NCBI GenBank assembly: GCA_003488005.1
Contig: DNND01000041.1
Location: 1-30,647, forward strand
DNA: 30,647 nt
Origin: Blastocatellia bacterium
GTDB taxonomy: Bacteria; Acidobacteriota; Blastocatellia; Pyrinomonadales; Pyrinomonadaceae
Direction: 5' to 3'
Shown in pieces: positions 1 through 6,914 of this stretch. Numbering within the stretch: position 1 is the stretch's first letter; the number at the start of each line of letters is the position of its first letter. The position numbers and the translations under genes are program-made. Under the pieces are notes generated by a model that saw only the letters and a program-made list of their open reading frames with translations, was not told the origin of the DNA and ran no database searches.

Positions 1-3
1 GGG

Positions 4-158
4 GCGAGATGTTTATAGCCTGGCGCTCGCTTTCTAAGTTCCTTAGCTCCGGCGGAGCGCAACCGCTTTTGCCCGGGGCTGGCTCTCGTTCCGCTGCCGG
101 TTTCGCTCCTATCGGAGCGAGATCCTGTTGGGGACGTGCGTAGCTATAAACATCTCGC
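4..158. repeat. MITE-like palindromic element with 16-bp inverted ends
   Basis: Positions 4-19 and 143-158 are perfect inverted repeats (GCGAGATGTTTATAGC and its complement). Between and beside them are short hairpins of one type: GCTCC-GGC-GGAGC at 46-58, CGCTCC-TATC-GGAGCG at 104-119 and CGCTCC-GCT-GGAGCG at 156-170. No coding sequence fits inside. This has the form of a small non-autonomous element or compound REP. Its left border may extend beyond the window edge, so true length is uncertain. Confidence 0.6.
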
Positions 159-215
159 TCCGCTGGAGCGAAGGCCAATACCGTTGCACTTGGAAGTTGA
201 ATCACCCCTTGCTTT

Positions 216-254
216 CCGGTTCACTGTTCCCGGTTTCCGGTTTCCGGTTTTCGG
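216..254. repeat. heptamer tandem array at the 3' end of the DUF971 gene
   Basis: A 7-bp periodic array, CCGGTTC/ACTGTTC/CCGGTTT/CCGGTTT/CCGGTTT/TCGG. It runs into the 3' end of the DUF971 gene and encodes its last ten or so residues (KPETGNREQ). Confidence 0.7.
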
Positions 255-574
255 CGCTCGCCCAATTCTCTCAAATACCGAAAACTGTAAATGCCCGTTT
301 CGTGGCCATCGCTCCAGCGAAAGTTTAGCGCATAACGCCCCACAATATTGAGATCCGCAATCGTCAATTCATCAGAAACAGATTCCGGTTGCAGCACGCG
401 CTGGCCGGTCCACTCATTCACGCACTGCGCGCAGGGACAGTGGCGCCGCAACTCGGCGGCGGTGTAGACGCAAACGCAATCGTCTGCCCAGGTAATACGC
501 AGACCCGCGTCGCCTTCCTGTTTGATCTCGCGCGGCTCAATTGCCGGCCCGCGTCGTTCAGCGGTCTCGATCAT
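221..574 (-). CDS. DUF971 domain protein
   Basis: 117 aa. The protein is a single DUF971 (GBBH-like N-terminal) domain, a small beta-rich fold also found at the N-terminus of gamma-butyrobetaine hydroxylase and often linked to Fe-S or metal handling. The conserved cysteine cluster HCPCAQC lies at residues 45-51, and the usual closing YLRELG follows near residue 104. The start ATG overlaps the ytxJ stop by 4 bp (ATGA), so the two are translationally coupled. The last residues after ELGERR come from a heptamer tandem array and are probably not native. A role in Fe-S or redox homeostasis with ytxJ is inferred from family and coupling only. Confidence 0.85.
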   Translation of the reverse strand: MIETAERRGPAIEPREIKQEGDAGLRITWADDCVCVYTAAELRRHCPCAQCVNEWTGQRVLQPESVSDELTIADLNIVGRYALNFRWSDGHETGIYSFRYLRELGERRKPETGNREQ

Positions 575-912
575 ACCGCTTCACCCGCCTCACGAACTGC
601 CTTGGCGACTGCCTCCGCAGTGATCTTGAAGTGTGATGCGTTCCAAACCACCTGGCCTTTGCGCAGGACAATCACTTGCGGCGACTCGTGCGTCACGCCA
701 AAGCGACTTGCGATCGCGCCGGAGAGGGTACGCGCATTTTGAATTTCAACCAACGCCACGCCACCCTCGTATTGCTCCATCTGATCGTAAGCGGCCGAGC
801 TTATAGGACAAGTCAAACTGTGTTTGAAGATGACCAGCGGCCGCTCACCGTGACTTTCGACCAAGGCATCGAGCCCCTCTATGTCTTTAACCCTCTTGAA
901 ATGATTATCCAT
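571..912 (-). CDS. ytxJ: YtxJ-type bacillithiol system redox protein
   Basis: 113 aa thioredoxin-fold protein of the YtxJ family, proposed to act as a monothiol bacilliredoxin that de-bacillithiolates proteins in the cytoplasm. The key segment is FKHSLTCPISSAAY at residues 29-42, with one active-site cysteine (C35, TCPIS) instead of CxxC. A cis-Pro loop follows (ESPQVIVL). The reading frame is open further upstream to 1191, but only the ATG at 912 has a good ribosome site (AGGAGCG) and starts the conserved domain. It is the first gene of a two-gene operon with DUF971. Its presence suggests, but does not prove, bacillithiol in this organism. Confidence 0.87.
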   Translation of the reverse strand: MDNHFKRVKDIEGLDALVESHGERPLVIFKHSLTCPISSAAYDQMEQYEGGVALVEIQNARTLSGAIASRFGVTHESPQVIVLRKGQVVWNASHFKITAEAVAKAVREAGEAV

Positions 913-1271
913 TGGCGCTCCTGAAAACCGTCTGATATTAGCCGATCGATTTGCTTTCGCACAAAGCGAGCCCACCTCAACAACTGCTGCAGTTCGACTC
1001 AAACGTCCTTTCTCGTTCACACCGCGGCATTGGCCCGGTGATGAGGAATTGAGCTCGCCCGGGCTGCTGTTCAACAATGTTGGCACAGCAAGTGCCGAGT
1101 ACCACAACAGCGGCTGAAAACGCTGCCTTGGTGGTTCAAGTGGGGCGATAAAGAACACCATAAAAACTTTTCCTTCCGCAGTTTGCCCCACGCTCTCGGA
1201 AACTTTCTTTCCATCGCGTCACACGATCTTCGAAACGAAAAAAATTGTTCCTGCTCGAAAAAAGAAACTTC
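913..1271. other. divergent intergenic region, no gene seen
   Basis: About 360 bp between the diverging ytxJ and LolA-like genes. A minus-strand frame stays open here but has no ribosome site and no recognisable protein. It should hold the two divergent promoters; I could not identify convincing -35/-10 boxes. Confidence 0.5.
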
Positions 1272-2114
1272 ATGTCAAAAACAACTTCTCTCTCGATTAC
1301 GCTACTCGGCTTGCTGGCCCTATCACTATTCGCTGCTCCCCTGGCGATGGCCCAGCAAAGCTCAGTCGCGTTGGCGAACACGCGCGCCGACCTTATTAAA
1401 GTCTCAATTGATTCCGAGCCGCCGCCGATGCCGCTCAGCCCGAAAGCGATAATTGCTGCTTTTCTCAAATCTGAAGGCGCGACACGCGAAGCACTCAACC
1501 AACACACTTTCAAGCGCGATGTTGTACTGCAAACGATTGGTGCAAACGGTCAGGTCAACGGCGAATACATTCGCAACTCGCAATTCCTCTTCGACGATCG
1601 CGGCAACCGCATCGAGCGCGTGTTGTATCACCCAGCCTCAACCATTCGCGAAATGCGAATTACCAAAGAAGACATTCAAGACCTTGCCGGCGCGCAACTG
1701 CTGGGCGTAGACATCGCGGAAACCGGCAAGTATCGCCTTAACTATTTGGGCACGGAACTGCTGGATTCGCGCACGACGTTCGTTATCGACGTTGCGCCTA
1801 CCACCACTCCTGACGCGCAAAATATGAAGGAGCGGTTCTTTGTTGGCCGCGTGTGGATCGATGCCGACACTTTTCGCGTTATCAAAGTTAAAGGCGTCGT
1901 TGAACCGCACGGCAAGCAACGATTTCCCATGTTTGAAACCAGCCGCAGCTTAATTGCCGACGCGCTTGTTTTTCCTAATCTCACCACCGCCGACGAGACT
2001 CTCCGCTTTCCTGATCGCGATGTTCACTACCGCATCAACGTGAAGTACTACGACTACAAACGTTTTGCGAGCAAAGTCATCATCACCGAAATGGACGTAC
2101 CCGCCGCCGAATAA
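1272..2114 (+). CDS. secreted LolA-like protein of unknown function
   Basis: 280 aa. Residues 1-27 form a Sec signal peptide (charged start, LLGLLALSLFAAPLAMAQ, cleavage after AMA). The rest resembles the LolA/outer-membrane lipoprotein-sorting beta fold seen in many acidobacterial secreted proteins: alternating strands and the segment FVGRVWIDADTFRVIKVKG, typical of this fold (a statement on how the value is anchored, then strand pairs). The ATG at 1272 is chosen over the TTG at 1245 because it starts directly at the signal peptide. It ends 34 bp before a secreted protease on the same strand and may be co-transcribed with it. Cargo and partner are unknown. Confidence 0.75.
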   Translation: MSKTTSLSITLLGLLALSLFAAPLAMAQQSSVALANTRADLIKVSIDSEPPPMPLSPKAIIAAFLKSEGATREALNQHTFKRDVVLQTIGANGQVNGEYIRNSQFLFDDRGNRIERVLYHPASTIREMRITKEDIQDLAGAQLLGVDIAETGKYRLNYLGTELLDSRTTFVIDVAPTTTPDAQNMKERFFVGRVWIDADTFRVIKVKGVVEPHGKQRFPMFETSRSLIADALVFPNLTTADETLRFPDRDVHYRINVKYYDYKRFASKVIITEMDVPAAE

Positions 2115-2148
2115 CTCCTACGAACGCCAACCTCTCGAAAGTAATCCC

Positions 2149-2793
2149 ATGAAAATATTCTTACTATCTCTCGTTCTAATGTTTTTTATCCCGGCCGCCA
2201 CTCGCGCGGAGGGAACGTGTACCACCAACCGCAATTCTCCTCCCGCCAGCAACTGGTATTGGGCTCCCGACGCGGCAGTGAAAGTCCACTTTGTACGCGG
2301 CATGTTCACGCCGGAACAACAAGGGACGCTGCTGAGTGCAATGGCCTTTTGGACGCAAGCGGCGCAAAAAATGGGCGCCGGCGTCAAGTTTGTTTATGCC
2401 GGAGAAACCGGCGGCGTCATCAACTGTACAAACTGCTTGACAGTAACCAGACGCGATGTTTACCAGCAGGACAAAAAACACTACGCCTTCTTTCATCCAC
2501 TGCTGCAACGCGCTGACGGCCAGTTACTTTCCGCCTGGATCGATCTCGATTTCGCCACCACCAGCACAGCCGCGCTTAAAGGCTTCATGGTCCATGAGCT
2601 GGGCCACGGATTGGGACTGTGGGACTGCACGACCTGCCGCAACAAGCAAACGATCATGAATGGCTTTCCCGGCATTAACAAGAACAACGGCTTGCTCGAA
2701 GCCTCGACTTGCGACCTCGAAGTAGTGCGCCAGGTTTACGAACGCGAACGAAGCGTACTGGAATCCTCATTGGCACAACTGGGTCGCGATTGA
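2149..2793 (+). CDS. secreted metzincin-like zinc metalloprotease, copy 1
   Basis: 214 aa. Signal peptide at residues 1-20 (LLSLVLMFFIPAATRA). The zinc site is HELGHGLGLWD at 149-159, that is HExxHxxGxxD with Asp as third ligand as in snapalysin-type (M7-like) enzymes. A methionine follows at 170 (TIMNG) where the Met-turn would be. Two CxxC pairs, C93/C96 and C160/C163, are both kept in the paralogue at 3071, so probably form disulfides or a metal site. Family assignment rests on the motif; the remainder is not recognisable to me. It forms a tandem pair with the next gene. Confidence 0.82.
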   Translation: MKIFLLSLVLMFFIPAATRAEGTCTTNRNSPPASNWYWAPDAAVKVHFVRGMFTPEQQGTLLSAMAFWTQAAQKMGAGVKFVYAGETGGVINCTNCLTVTRRDVYQQDKKHYAFFHPLLQRADGQLLSAWIDLDFATTSTAALKGFMVHELGHGLGLWDCTTCRNKQTIMNGFPGINKNNGLLEASTCDLEVVRQVYERERSVLESSLAQLGRD

Positions 2794-2821
2794 AAAAAAG
2801 CTTGAGATTCGCGCGGGTGAA

Positions 2822-3020
2822 GTTCCTTCCCGGCGCGGAACGGCAGACCTCGACGTGCGGTTAGTATTTCGCCCGATAACCGTGCCGTCGTGGTCCTGCC
2901 GGATAAACAAGGCGATTGCCAAAGATATTTTGAAATTCGCTCCGAGTTGAGTCGGTTCCCGGTGCGGAACGGCCACCACGGCGTTAGCGGTTAATATTTC
3001 GCCCGATAACCGCACGCTGT
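2822..3020. repeat. pair of imperfect ~70-bp direct repeats between the protease paralogues
   Basis: Copy 1 begins near 2822 and copy 2 near 2951, offset 129 bp. Both contain GCGGAACGGC, then about 20 variable bases, then GCGGTTARTATTTCGCCCGA and TAACCG. The second copy ends about 55 bp before the next gene start, so the pair occupies its upstream region. Function is unknown. Confidence 0.65.
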
Positions 3021-3070
3021 GGGCCGCCGAATATAATGATTCGCTGCAATACTTAAGGAAAAACAAAACG

Positions 3071-3808
3071 ATGCGAGCTGGACTAATAACATCTGTAACG
3101 CTGCTCATTTTCATCGCGCTGCCGGCATTGTCCACCTATGCGCAGACCAGCGACACCGTTGCCTCGGCTTGCGACTCCAAAGTAAAAGCCCCGGATTATT
3201 CGTTGCCCGAATGGCCTGAAAAAGCCGAAGTCAAAGTCTATGTCATCGCTGCCGATTTCAAACCTGAACAAATTGCCGCCATCCTCACGCCCGTAAGAAA
3301 CTGGAGCGCGGTGGCAGAAGCAAGTGGTTCGCAGGTTACGTTTGTTTATTCCGGCACGACGGCCCAGCAACAGGATTGTCTGAACTGCCTGACAATAATG
3401 CGCGGCAAGGTTCATGACAATCAGAAACACGCGGCCGAGTTACAGGCGATGGTTTATCCGGGCGAGCAGACCATTCTGTACGCGCGCCTCGTAATCGATC
3501 CCGTCATTCCAAATTTAACTGCGCTGACAAATGCAGTGGCCCATGAGTTGGGACACAACTTTGGTTTGCGCGATTGCTTCGAGTGTCGCGGTCATTCGAC
3601 AGTGATGGGCTTAATCAGATCTTCAGATGGATTGACGGGGCCCACGCGTTGTGACGTGGCCCAGGTGCGGCAAGTTTACGATCATGTCCGGTTGCATGCG
3701 GCCGAAGTGAAGAAACACAAGTCGCAGCAGGTGGTAAAAATCATTCCGGTCGATGCGGGCGAAGAGCCGGTCGATGACGACACGCCAATCGTTTTAAAGA
3801 AACCTTAA
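3071..3808 (+). CDS. secreted metzincin-like zinc metalloprotease, copy 2
   Basis: 245 aa, paralogue of the preceding gene. Signal peptide residues 1-24 (ending STYA). The zinc motif HELGHNFGLRD lies at 158-168 (HExxHxxGxxD), with Met-turn candidate M179 (STVMG). Shared landmarks in the same order: FVYSGT, CLNCLTIMR (C103/C106), the zinc helix, DCFECR (C169/C172) and CDVAQVRQVYDH. Unlike copy 1, it has an acidic and lysine-rich tail of about 40 residues. Upstream AAGGAAAAACAAAACG gives an SD at some distance from the ATG. A secreted, possibly substrate-specific peptidase is inferred; activity is not proven. Confidence 0.84.
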   Translation: MRAGLITSVTLLIFIALPALSTYAQTSDTVASACDSKVKAPDYSLPEWPEKAEVKVYVIAADFKPEQIAAILTPVRNWSAVAEASGSQVTFVYSGTTAQQQDCLNCLTIMRGKVHDNQKHAAELQAMVYPGEQTILYARLVIDPVIPNLTALTNAVAHELGHNFGLRDCFECRGHSTVMGLIRSSDGLTGPTRCDVAQVRQVYDHVRLHAAEVKKHKSQQVVKIIPVDAGEEPVDDDTPIVLKKP

Positions 3809-3811
3809 TTG

Positions 3812-3939
3812 TCCGCAGATTACGCAGATTTCACCGATTCACAACCGCAAACAAGATTAGCGCTTGCGCTCTGTTCTGCTGTCCTGCCATCAGGATTCTG
3901 TCTTAACGTAATCTGTGTAATCGGTGTAATCTGCGGATA
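3812..3939. repeat. inverted pair of the ATCTGCGGAT dispersed repeat
   Basis: Left arm 3812-3839 (TCCGCAGATTACGCAGATTT and on) and right arm 3907-3939 (ending GTGTAATCTGCGGATA) are in opposite orientation. They bracket the gap between the convergent protease and ettA genes. The same arms recur at 5679, 5961, 6494, 8136 and 8350. A hairpin role between convergent genes is possible. Confidence 0.7.
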
Positions 3940-3944
3940 GCTTC

Positions 3945-5627
3945 TTACCCTCGAGTAAGTTGGCGATACTTGATCCGATGCGGAGTTTCAGCCGCCGCGC
4001 CCAGACGCTCTTTGCGGTCCGCCTCATACTCGGAATAGTTACCTTCAAACCAAACGACTTTGCTGTCGCCTTCGAAGGCGAGCATGTGCGTGGCAATGCG
4101 ATCAAGAAACCAGCGGTCATGCGAAATTACAACAGCGCAGCCGGCAAAGTTTTCCAGCGCCTCTTCCAGCGCCCGCAAGGTATTTACATCAAGATCGTTC
4201 GTCGGTTCATCCAGCAACAAAACATTCGCGCCTTCTTTCAACATCTTGGCCAGATGCACGCGATTGCGTTCGCCGCCTGACAACATGCCCACCTTCTTTT
4301 GCTGATCGGATCCGGAAAAGTTAAAGCGGCCGACGTAAGCGCGCGAGTTCACTTCCCGCTTGCCAAGCATTAACAGATCGGTCCCGCCCGATATTTCTTC
4401 CCAGATGGATTTGTCCGGATCGAGCGTGCGGCTTTGATCGACGTAGGCGAGTGAAACAGTTTCGCCGATGCGGATGCTGCCGGAATCAGGTTCTTCCTGC
4501 TTTGTAATCATGCGAAACAGCGTCGTCTTTCCGGCTCCGTTTGGACCAATCACGCCAACAATGCCGCCCGGCGGCAGCGCGAACGTCATGTCTTCCATCA
4601 GCAAATTATCACCGTAGGCTTTACTTACGGCTTCTGCTTCAATCACGACGTTGCCCAGACGCGGGCCGGGCGGAATATGAATTTCCAAATCTTCGCGCCG
4701 TTTTTCAGTCTCTTCGCGCAGCAACGCTTCGTAGGAATTAATTCGCGCCTTCCCTTTAGCATGGCGCGCTTTGGGTGACATGCGAATCCATTCCAGCTCG
4801 CGCTGCAATGTCTTTTGTCTTTCACTCTCCGACTTTTCTTCACGCCGCAGACGCTCCTGCTTCTGTTCCAACCATGAGGTGTAGTTCCCTCTCCAGGGAA
4901 TGCCGGCGCCGCGATCGAGTTCCAGAATCCAGCCGGCAACGTTATCGAGAAAATATCTGTCGTGAGTTACCGCGATGATGGTGCCCGGATAGCTTTGCAG
5001 ATGATGCTCGAGCCACGCCACAGATTCCGCGTCGAGGTGGTTGGTGGGTTCGTCCAACAAAAGAATGTCCGGCTTCTGCAACAGCAAACGGCATAACGCA
5101 ACGCGCCGGCGCTCACCGCCCGACAAAACTTTCACGGGTGTGTCCGCGGGCGGACAGCGCAGCGCATCCATTGCCATCTCCAGCCGCGCATCAAGGTCCC
5201 ACGCATCCTGATGGTCCAACTTCTCCTGCACCTCGCCCTGGCGCGCCAGCAGTTTGTCCATCTCTGCTTCGGACATCTCTTCGCCAAACTTGGCGTTGAT
5301 CTCGTCAAACTCTTTCAGGAGCGCGACAGTTTCTTTGACGGCTTCCTCGACCACTTCCCGTACCGTGCGCGTATCGTCGATCAGCGGCTCCTGTTCGAGG
5401 TAGCCGACGGTGTAGCCCGGCGAGATGACCGTCTCGCCGTTGATGTCCTTGTCGACACCAGCGAGTATGCGCAGCAGCGACGATTTGCCCGAGCCGTTCA
5501 GACCGATGACGCCGATTTTCGCGCCATAGAAGTAGGAAAGATAAATGTCTTTCAGCACGGCCTTTTTGTCGTAAAACTTACTGACGCCGACCATGGAATA
5601 AATAACTTTGTTTGGTTCAGTGCTCAT
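3945..5627 (-). CDS. ettA: energy-dependent translational throttle protein EttA (ABC-F)
   Basis: 560 aa, close to the 555 aa of E. coli EttA. It is a soluble ABC-F ATPase that binds the ribosomal E site and gates entry into elongation according to ATP/ADP. Two ABC domains: Walker A GLNGSGKSS (42-50), signature LSGGERRR (168-175), Walker B LLLDEPTNHLD (189-199); then GPNGAGKTT (361-369), LSGGERNR (449-456) and LLLDEPTNDLD (470-480). The charged PtIM linker spans about 245-325, and the arm-like insertion lies near 85-160. No transmembrane segment. The start has no Shine-Dalgarno; a 14-bp repeat occupies the leader. It is isolated, flanked on both sides by dispersed repeats. Confidence 0.96.
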   Translation of the reverse strand: MSTEPNKVIYSMVGVSKFYDKKAVLKDIYLSYFYGAKIGVIGLNGSGKSSLLRILAGVDKDINGETVISPGYTVGYLEQEPLIDDTRTVREVVEEAVKETVALLKEFDEINAKFGEEMSEAEMDKLLARQGEVQEKLDHQDAWDLDARLEMAMDALRCPPADTPVKVLSGGERRRVALCRLLLQKPDILLLDEPTNHLDAESVAWLEHHLQSYPGTIIAVTHDRYFLDNVAGWILELDRGAGIPWRGNYTSWLEQKQERLRREEKSESERQKTLQRELEWIRMSPKARHAKGKARINSYEALLREETEKRREDLEIHIPPGPRLGNVVIEAEAVSKAYGDNLLMEDMTFALPPGGIVGVIGPNGAGKTTLFRMITKQEEPDSGSIRIGETVSLAYVDQSRTLDPDKSIWEEISGGTDLLMLGKREVNSRAYVGRFNFSGSDQQKKVGMLSGGERNRVHLAKMLKEGANVLLLDEPTNDLDVNTLRALEEALENFAGCAVVISHDRWFLDRIATHMLAFEGDSKVVWFEGNYSEYEADRKERLGAAAETPHRIKYRQLTRG

Positions 5628-5632
5628 TGTTT

Positions 5633-5672
5633 GAATTTCGGATTGCGAATTTCGGATTGCGAATTTGGAGTT
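5633..5672. repeat. 14-bp (2x7) tandem repeat in the ettA leader
   Basis: ATTTCGGATTGCGA is repeated twice, followed by ATTTGG, immediately before the ettA start codon. The 7/14-bp period matches the dispersed heptamer arrays of this window. It replaces a normal ribosome-binding site. Confidence 0.6.
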
Positions 5673-5678
5673 TTAGTT

Positions 5679-5990
5679 ATCCACAGATTACACAGATTAC
5701 CCCGATTTGAAAAAGACGGAGCAACTAACCGAGAAAGAAGCAGCGCCGGATGAGGTCAGTACCGCCTGCGGTAGCGGGTGGATTCAGTCGTTTTCAGTCT
5801 TGTTCGGCGGTTAGGGTAATCCTCGTAACGCTGTAGTGAGGTCCGTACCGCCTGCGGTAGCGGGTGGATTTTTTCAATCTTGTTCGGCGGTTGGGGTAAT
5901 CCACGTAACGCTGTAGTACCGCCTGCGGTAGCGGGTAGGTTCTTTCAGCCTTGTTTATGCAATCTGTGTAATCGGCGTAATCTGCGGATA
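5679..5990. repeat. inverted pair of the ATCTGCGGAT repeat enclosing REP copies
   Basis: Left arm 5679-5706 (ATCCACAGATTACACAGATT) and right arm 5961-5990 (AATCTGTGTAATCGGCGTAA, then TCTGCGGATA) in opposite orientation. They enclose a REP-A tandem block. No gene in this 367-bp gap. Confidence 0.65.
5751..5956. repeat. REP-A tandem block, 2.5 units of 80-86 bp
   Basis: Units begin at 5751 and 5837, with a partial at 5917. Each holds the palindromic core TACCGCCTGCGGTAGCGGGT and, in the full units, a shared tail TTGTTCGGCGGTT...GTAACGCTGTAG. The core is the same as single REP-A copies at 6410, 8210, 28207 and 28322. Confidence 0.75.
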
Positions 5991-5994
5991 GAGT

Positions 5995-6351
5995 CTAGTG
6001 CATATTGAACGGACCACCCGGCGGTTCTGCAACCAGGTCCGGGCGCGTGGAATCCTGGACCACTTCGTGCACTTCCAACTTGTTTGACTGCGAAAAAGCT
6101 TCCTTAGGAAGCGTGCCGGATTGCGCGTGACCTTTAACAAACTCATCCGAGCGCACCCAGTTAAGAAAATCCTGGCGGCTGTCCCAGAAAGTGAAGACTA
6201 CATACGGATCGCCTTCGTTGACGGGGCGAAGTACGTGGTTGGAAATGAATCCCGGCATCTTGTCGACCAGCCCGGCGCGGTCGCGGAATCTTTGCTCGAA
6301 CGCATCTCGATATTCCTGATTGACGTAGATACGATTGGCGACAGTTATCAT
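5995..6351 (-). CDS. ABM-domain protein, IsdG/HmoA-like heme monooxygenase
   Basis: 118 aa, single antibiotic-biosynthesis-monooxygenase domain of ferredoxin-like fold, normally dimeric and cytoplasmic. The Asn-Trp-His triad of IsdG-type heme-degrading enzymes is matched by N6 (MITVANRIYV), W65 (LNWVRSDEF) and H75 (KGHAQ), with Trp and His ten residues apart as in IsdG. The predicted reaction is oxidative heme cleavage, releasing iron. Start supported by GGGAG seven bases upstream of the ATG. It sits alone between repeat blocks, without heme-uptake genes nearby. Other ABM quinol or unknown oxygenases remain possible. Confidence 0.82.
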   Translation of the reverse strand: MITVANRIYVNQEYRDAFEQRFRDRAGLVDKMPGFISNHVLRPVNEGDPYVVFTFWDSRQDFLNWVRSDEFVKGHAQSGTLPKEAFSQSNKLEVHEVVQDSTRPDLVAEPPGGPFNMH

Positions 6352-6409
6352 TGCGTGCTCCCTTTTGATCTCATCATAGCACCGGGTTCTGGATCAGCGA
6401 GCAGTGAAG

Positions 6410-6524
6410 AACCCACCCGCTACCGCAGGCGGTACTGACTTCATGACTCGCTCGTTCTTTCTCAATTACAGTTGGGTGCATTTGGTTTGTTTGAATCCGT
6501 GTAATCTGCGTAATCTGCGGATAT
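6410..6524. repeat. REP-A (inverted) plus ATCTGCGGAT arm
   Basis: 6410-6444 is a REP-A copy in reverse orientation (ACCCGCTACCGCAGGCGGTA). 6494-6524 carries a GTGTAATCTGCGTAATCTGC arm. Together with 5679-5990 they frame the ABM gene with repeats on both sides. Confidence 0.65.
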
Positions 6525-6543
6525 TCTGTCTTACCGAGCCGGC

Positions 6544-6891
6544 TTACTCATCCGCGGCGGGCTTTGATCGCAGTCGCTTAATCTGCGCACGATGTGCTTT
6601 TACTTCCAGTGTGCGGTTCTTCGCGCTGCGCGGTACGCGGGTGGGCACGCGCTTAGGCCGTTTGTAATTCAACTGCGCGATCTTCTGCCGCAGCTTCTCC
6701 AAACAAATCGCTTTGTTTCGGTGTTGGCTTCTCTCCTGTTGCGAGCTGACGACAACGCCTGAAGGCAAATGCCTCAGCCTGACCGCACTTTCAGTTTTAT
6801 TAACGTGCTGGCCGCCGGGCCCGCTCGCGCGAAAGGTCTCAACTTCGCATTCGCGCAACAGGTCGGCAGCCGATTCCGGTAAACTGATCAT
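6544..6891 (-). CDS. GGQ peptide chain release factor-like protein (ArfB/RF-H type)
   Basis: 115 aa, domain 3 of class I release factors only. The catalytic GGQ loop reads ASGPGGQHVNKTESAVRL from residue 22 (GGQ at 26-28), followed by the basic segment QQERSQHRNKA. The C-terminus is lysine/arginine rich, as in ArfB, whose tail enters the empty mRNA channel. No codon-recognition domain, so it probably hydrolyses peptidyl-tRNA on stalled ribosomes. Shorter than ArfB (about 140 aa). It starts 23 bp after the alcohol dehydrogenase stop, so it may share its transcript. No strong SD. Confidence 0.85.
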   Translation of the reverse strand: MISLPESAADLLRECEVETFRASGPGGQHVNKTESAVRLRHLPSGVVVSSQQERSQHRNKAICLEKLRQKIAQLNYKRPKRVPTRVPRSAKNRTLEVKAHRAQIKRLRSKPAADE

Positions 6892-6914
6892 GCTGGGCCA
6901 ACGAATTCACGAGT

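Noticed and set aside
571..1191. 206-aa version of the YtxJ gene
   Set aside because: The first 93 residues look non-coding and the only good ribosome site is at the internal ATG at 912.
3860..3900. Terminator between copy 2 protease and ettA
   Set aside because: A short TCCTG-CCAT-CAGGA stem is present but weak, with no U-tract on either side.
5211..5753. 180-aa plus-strand frame opposite ettA
   Set aside because: A shadow of ettA codon use; no ribosome site and no family resemblance.
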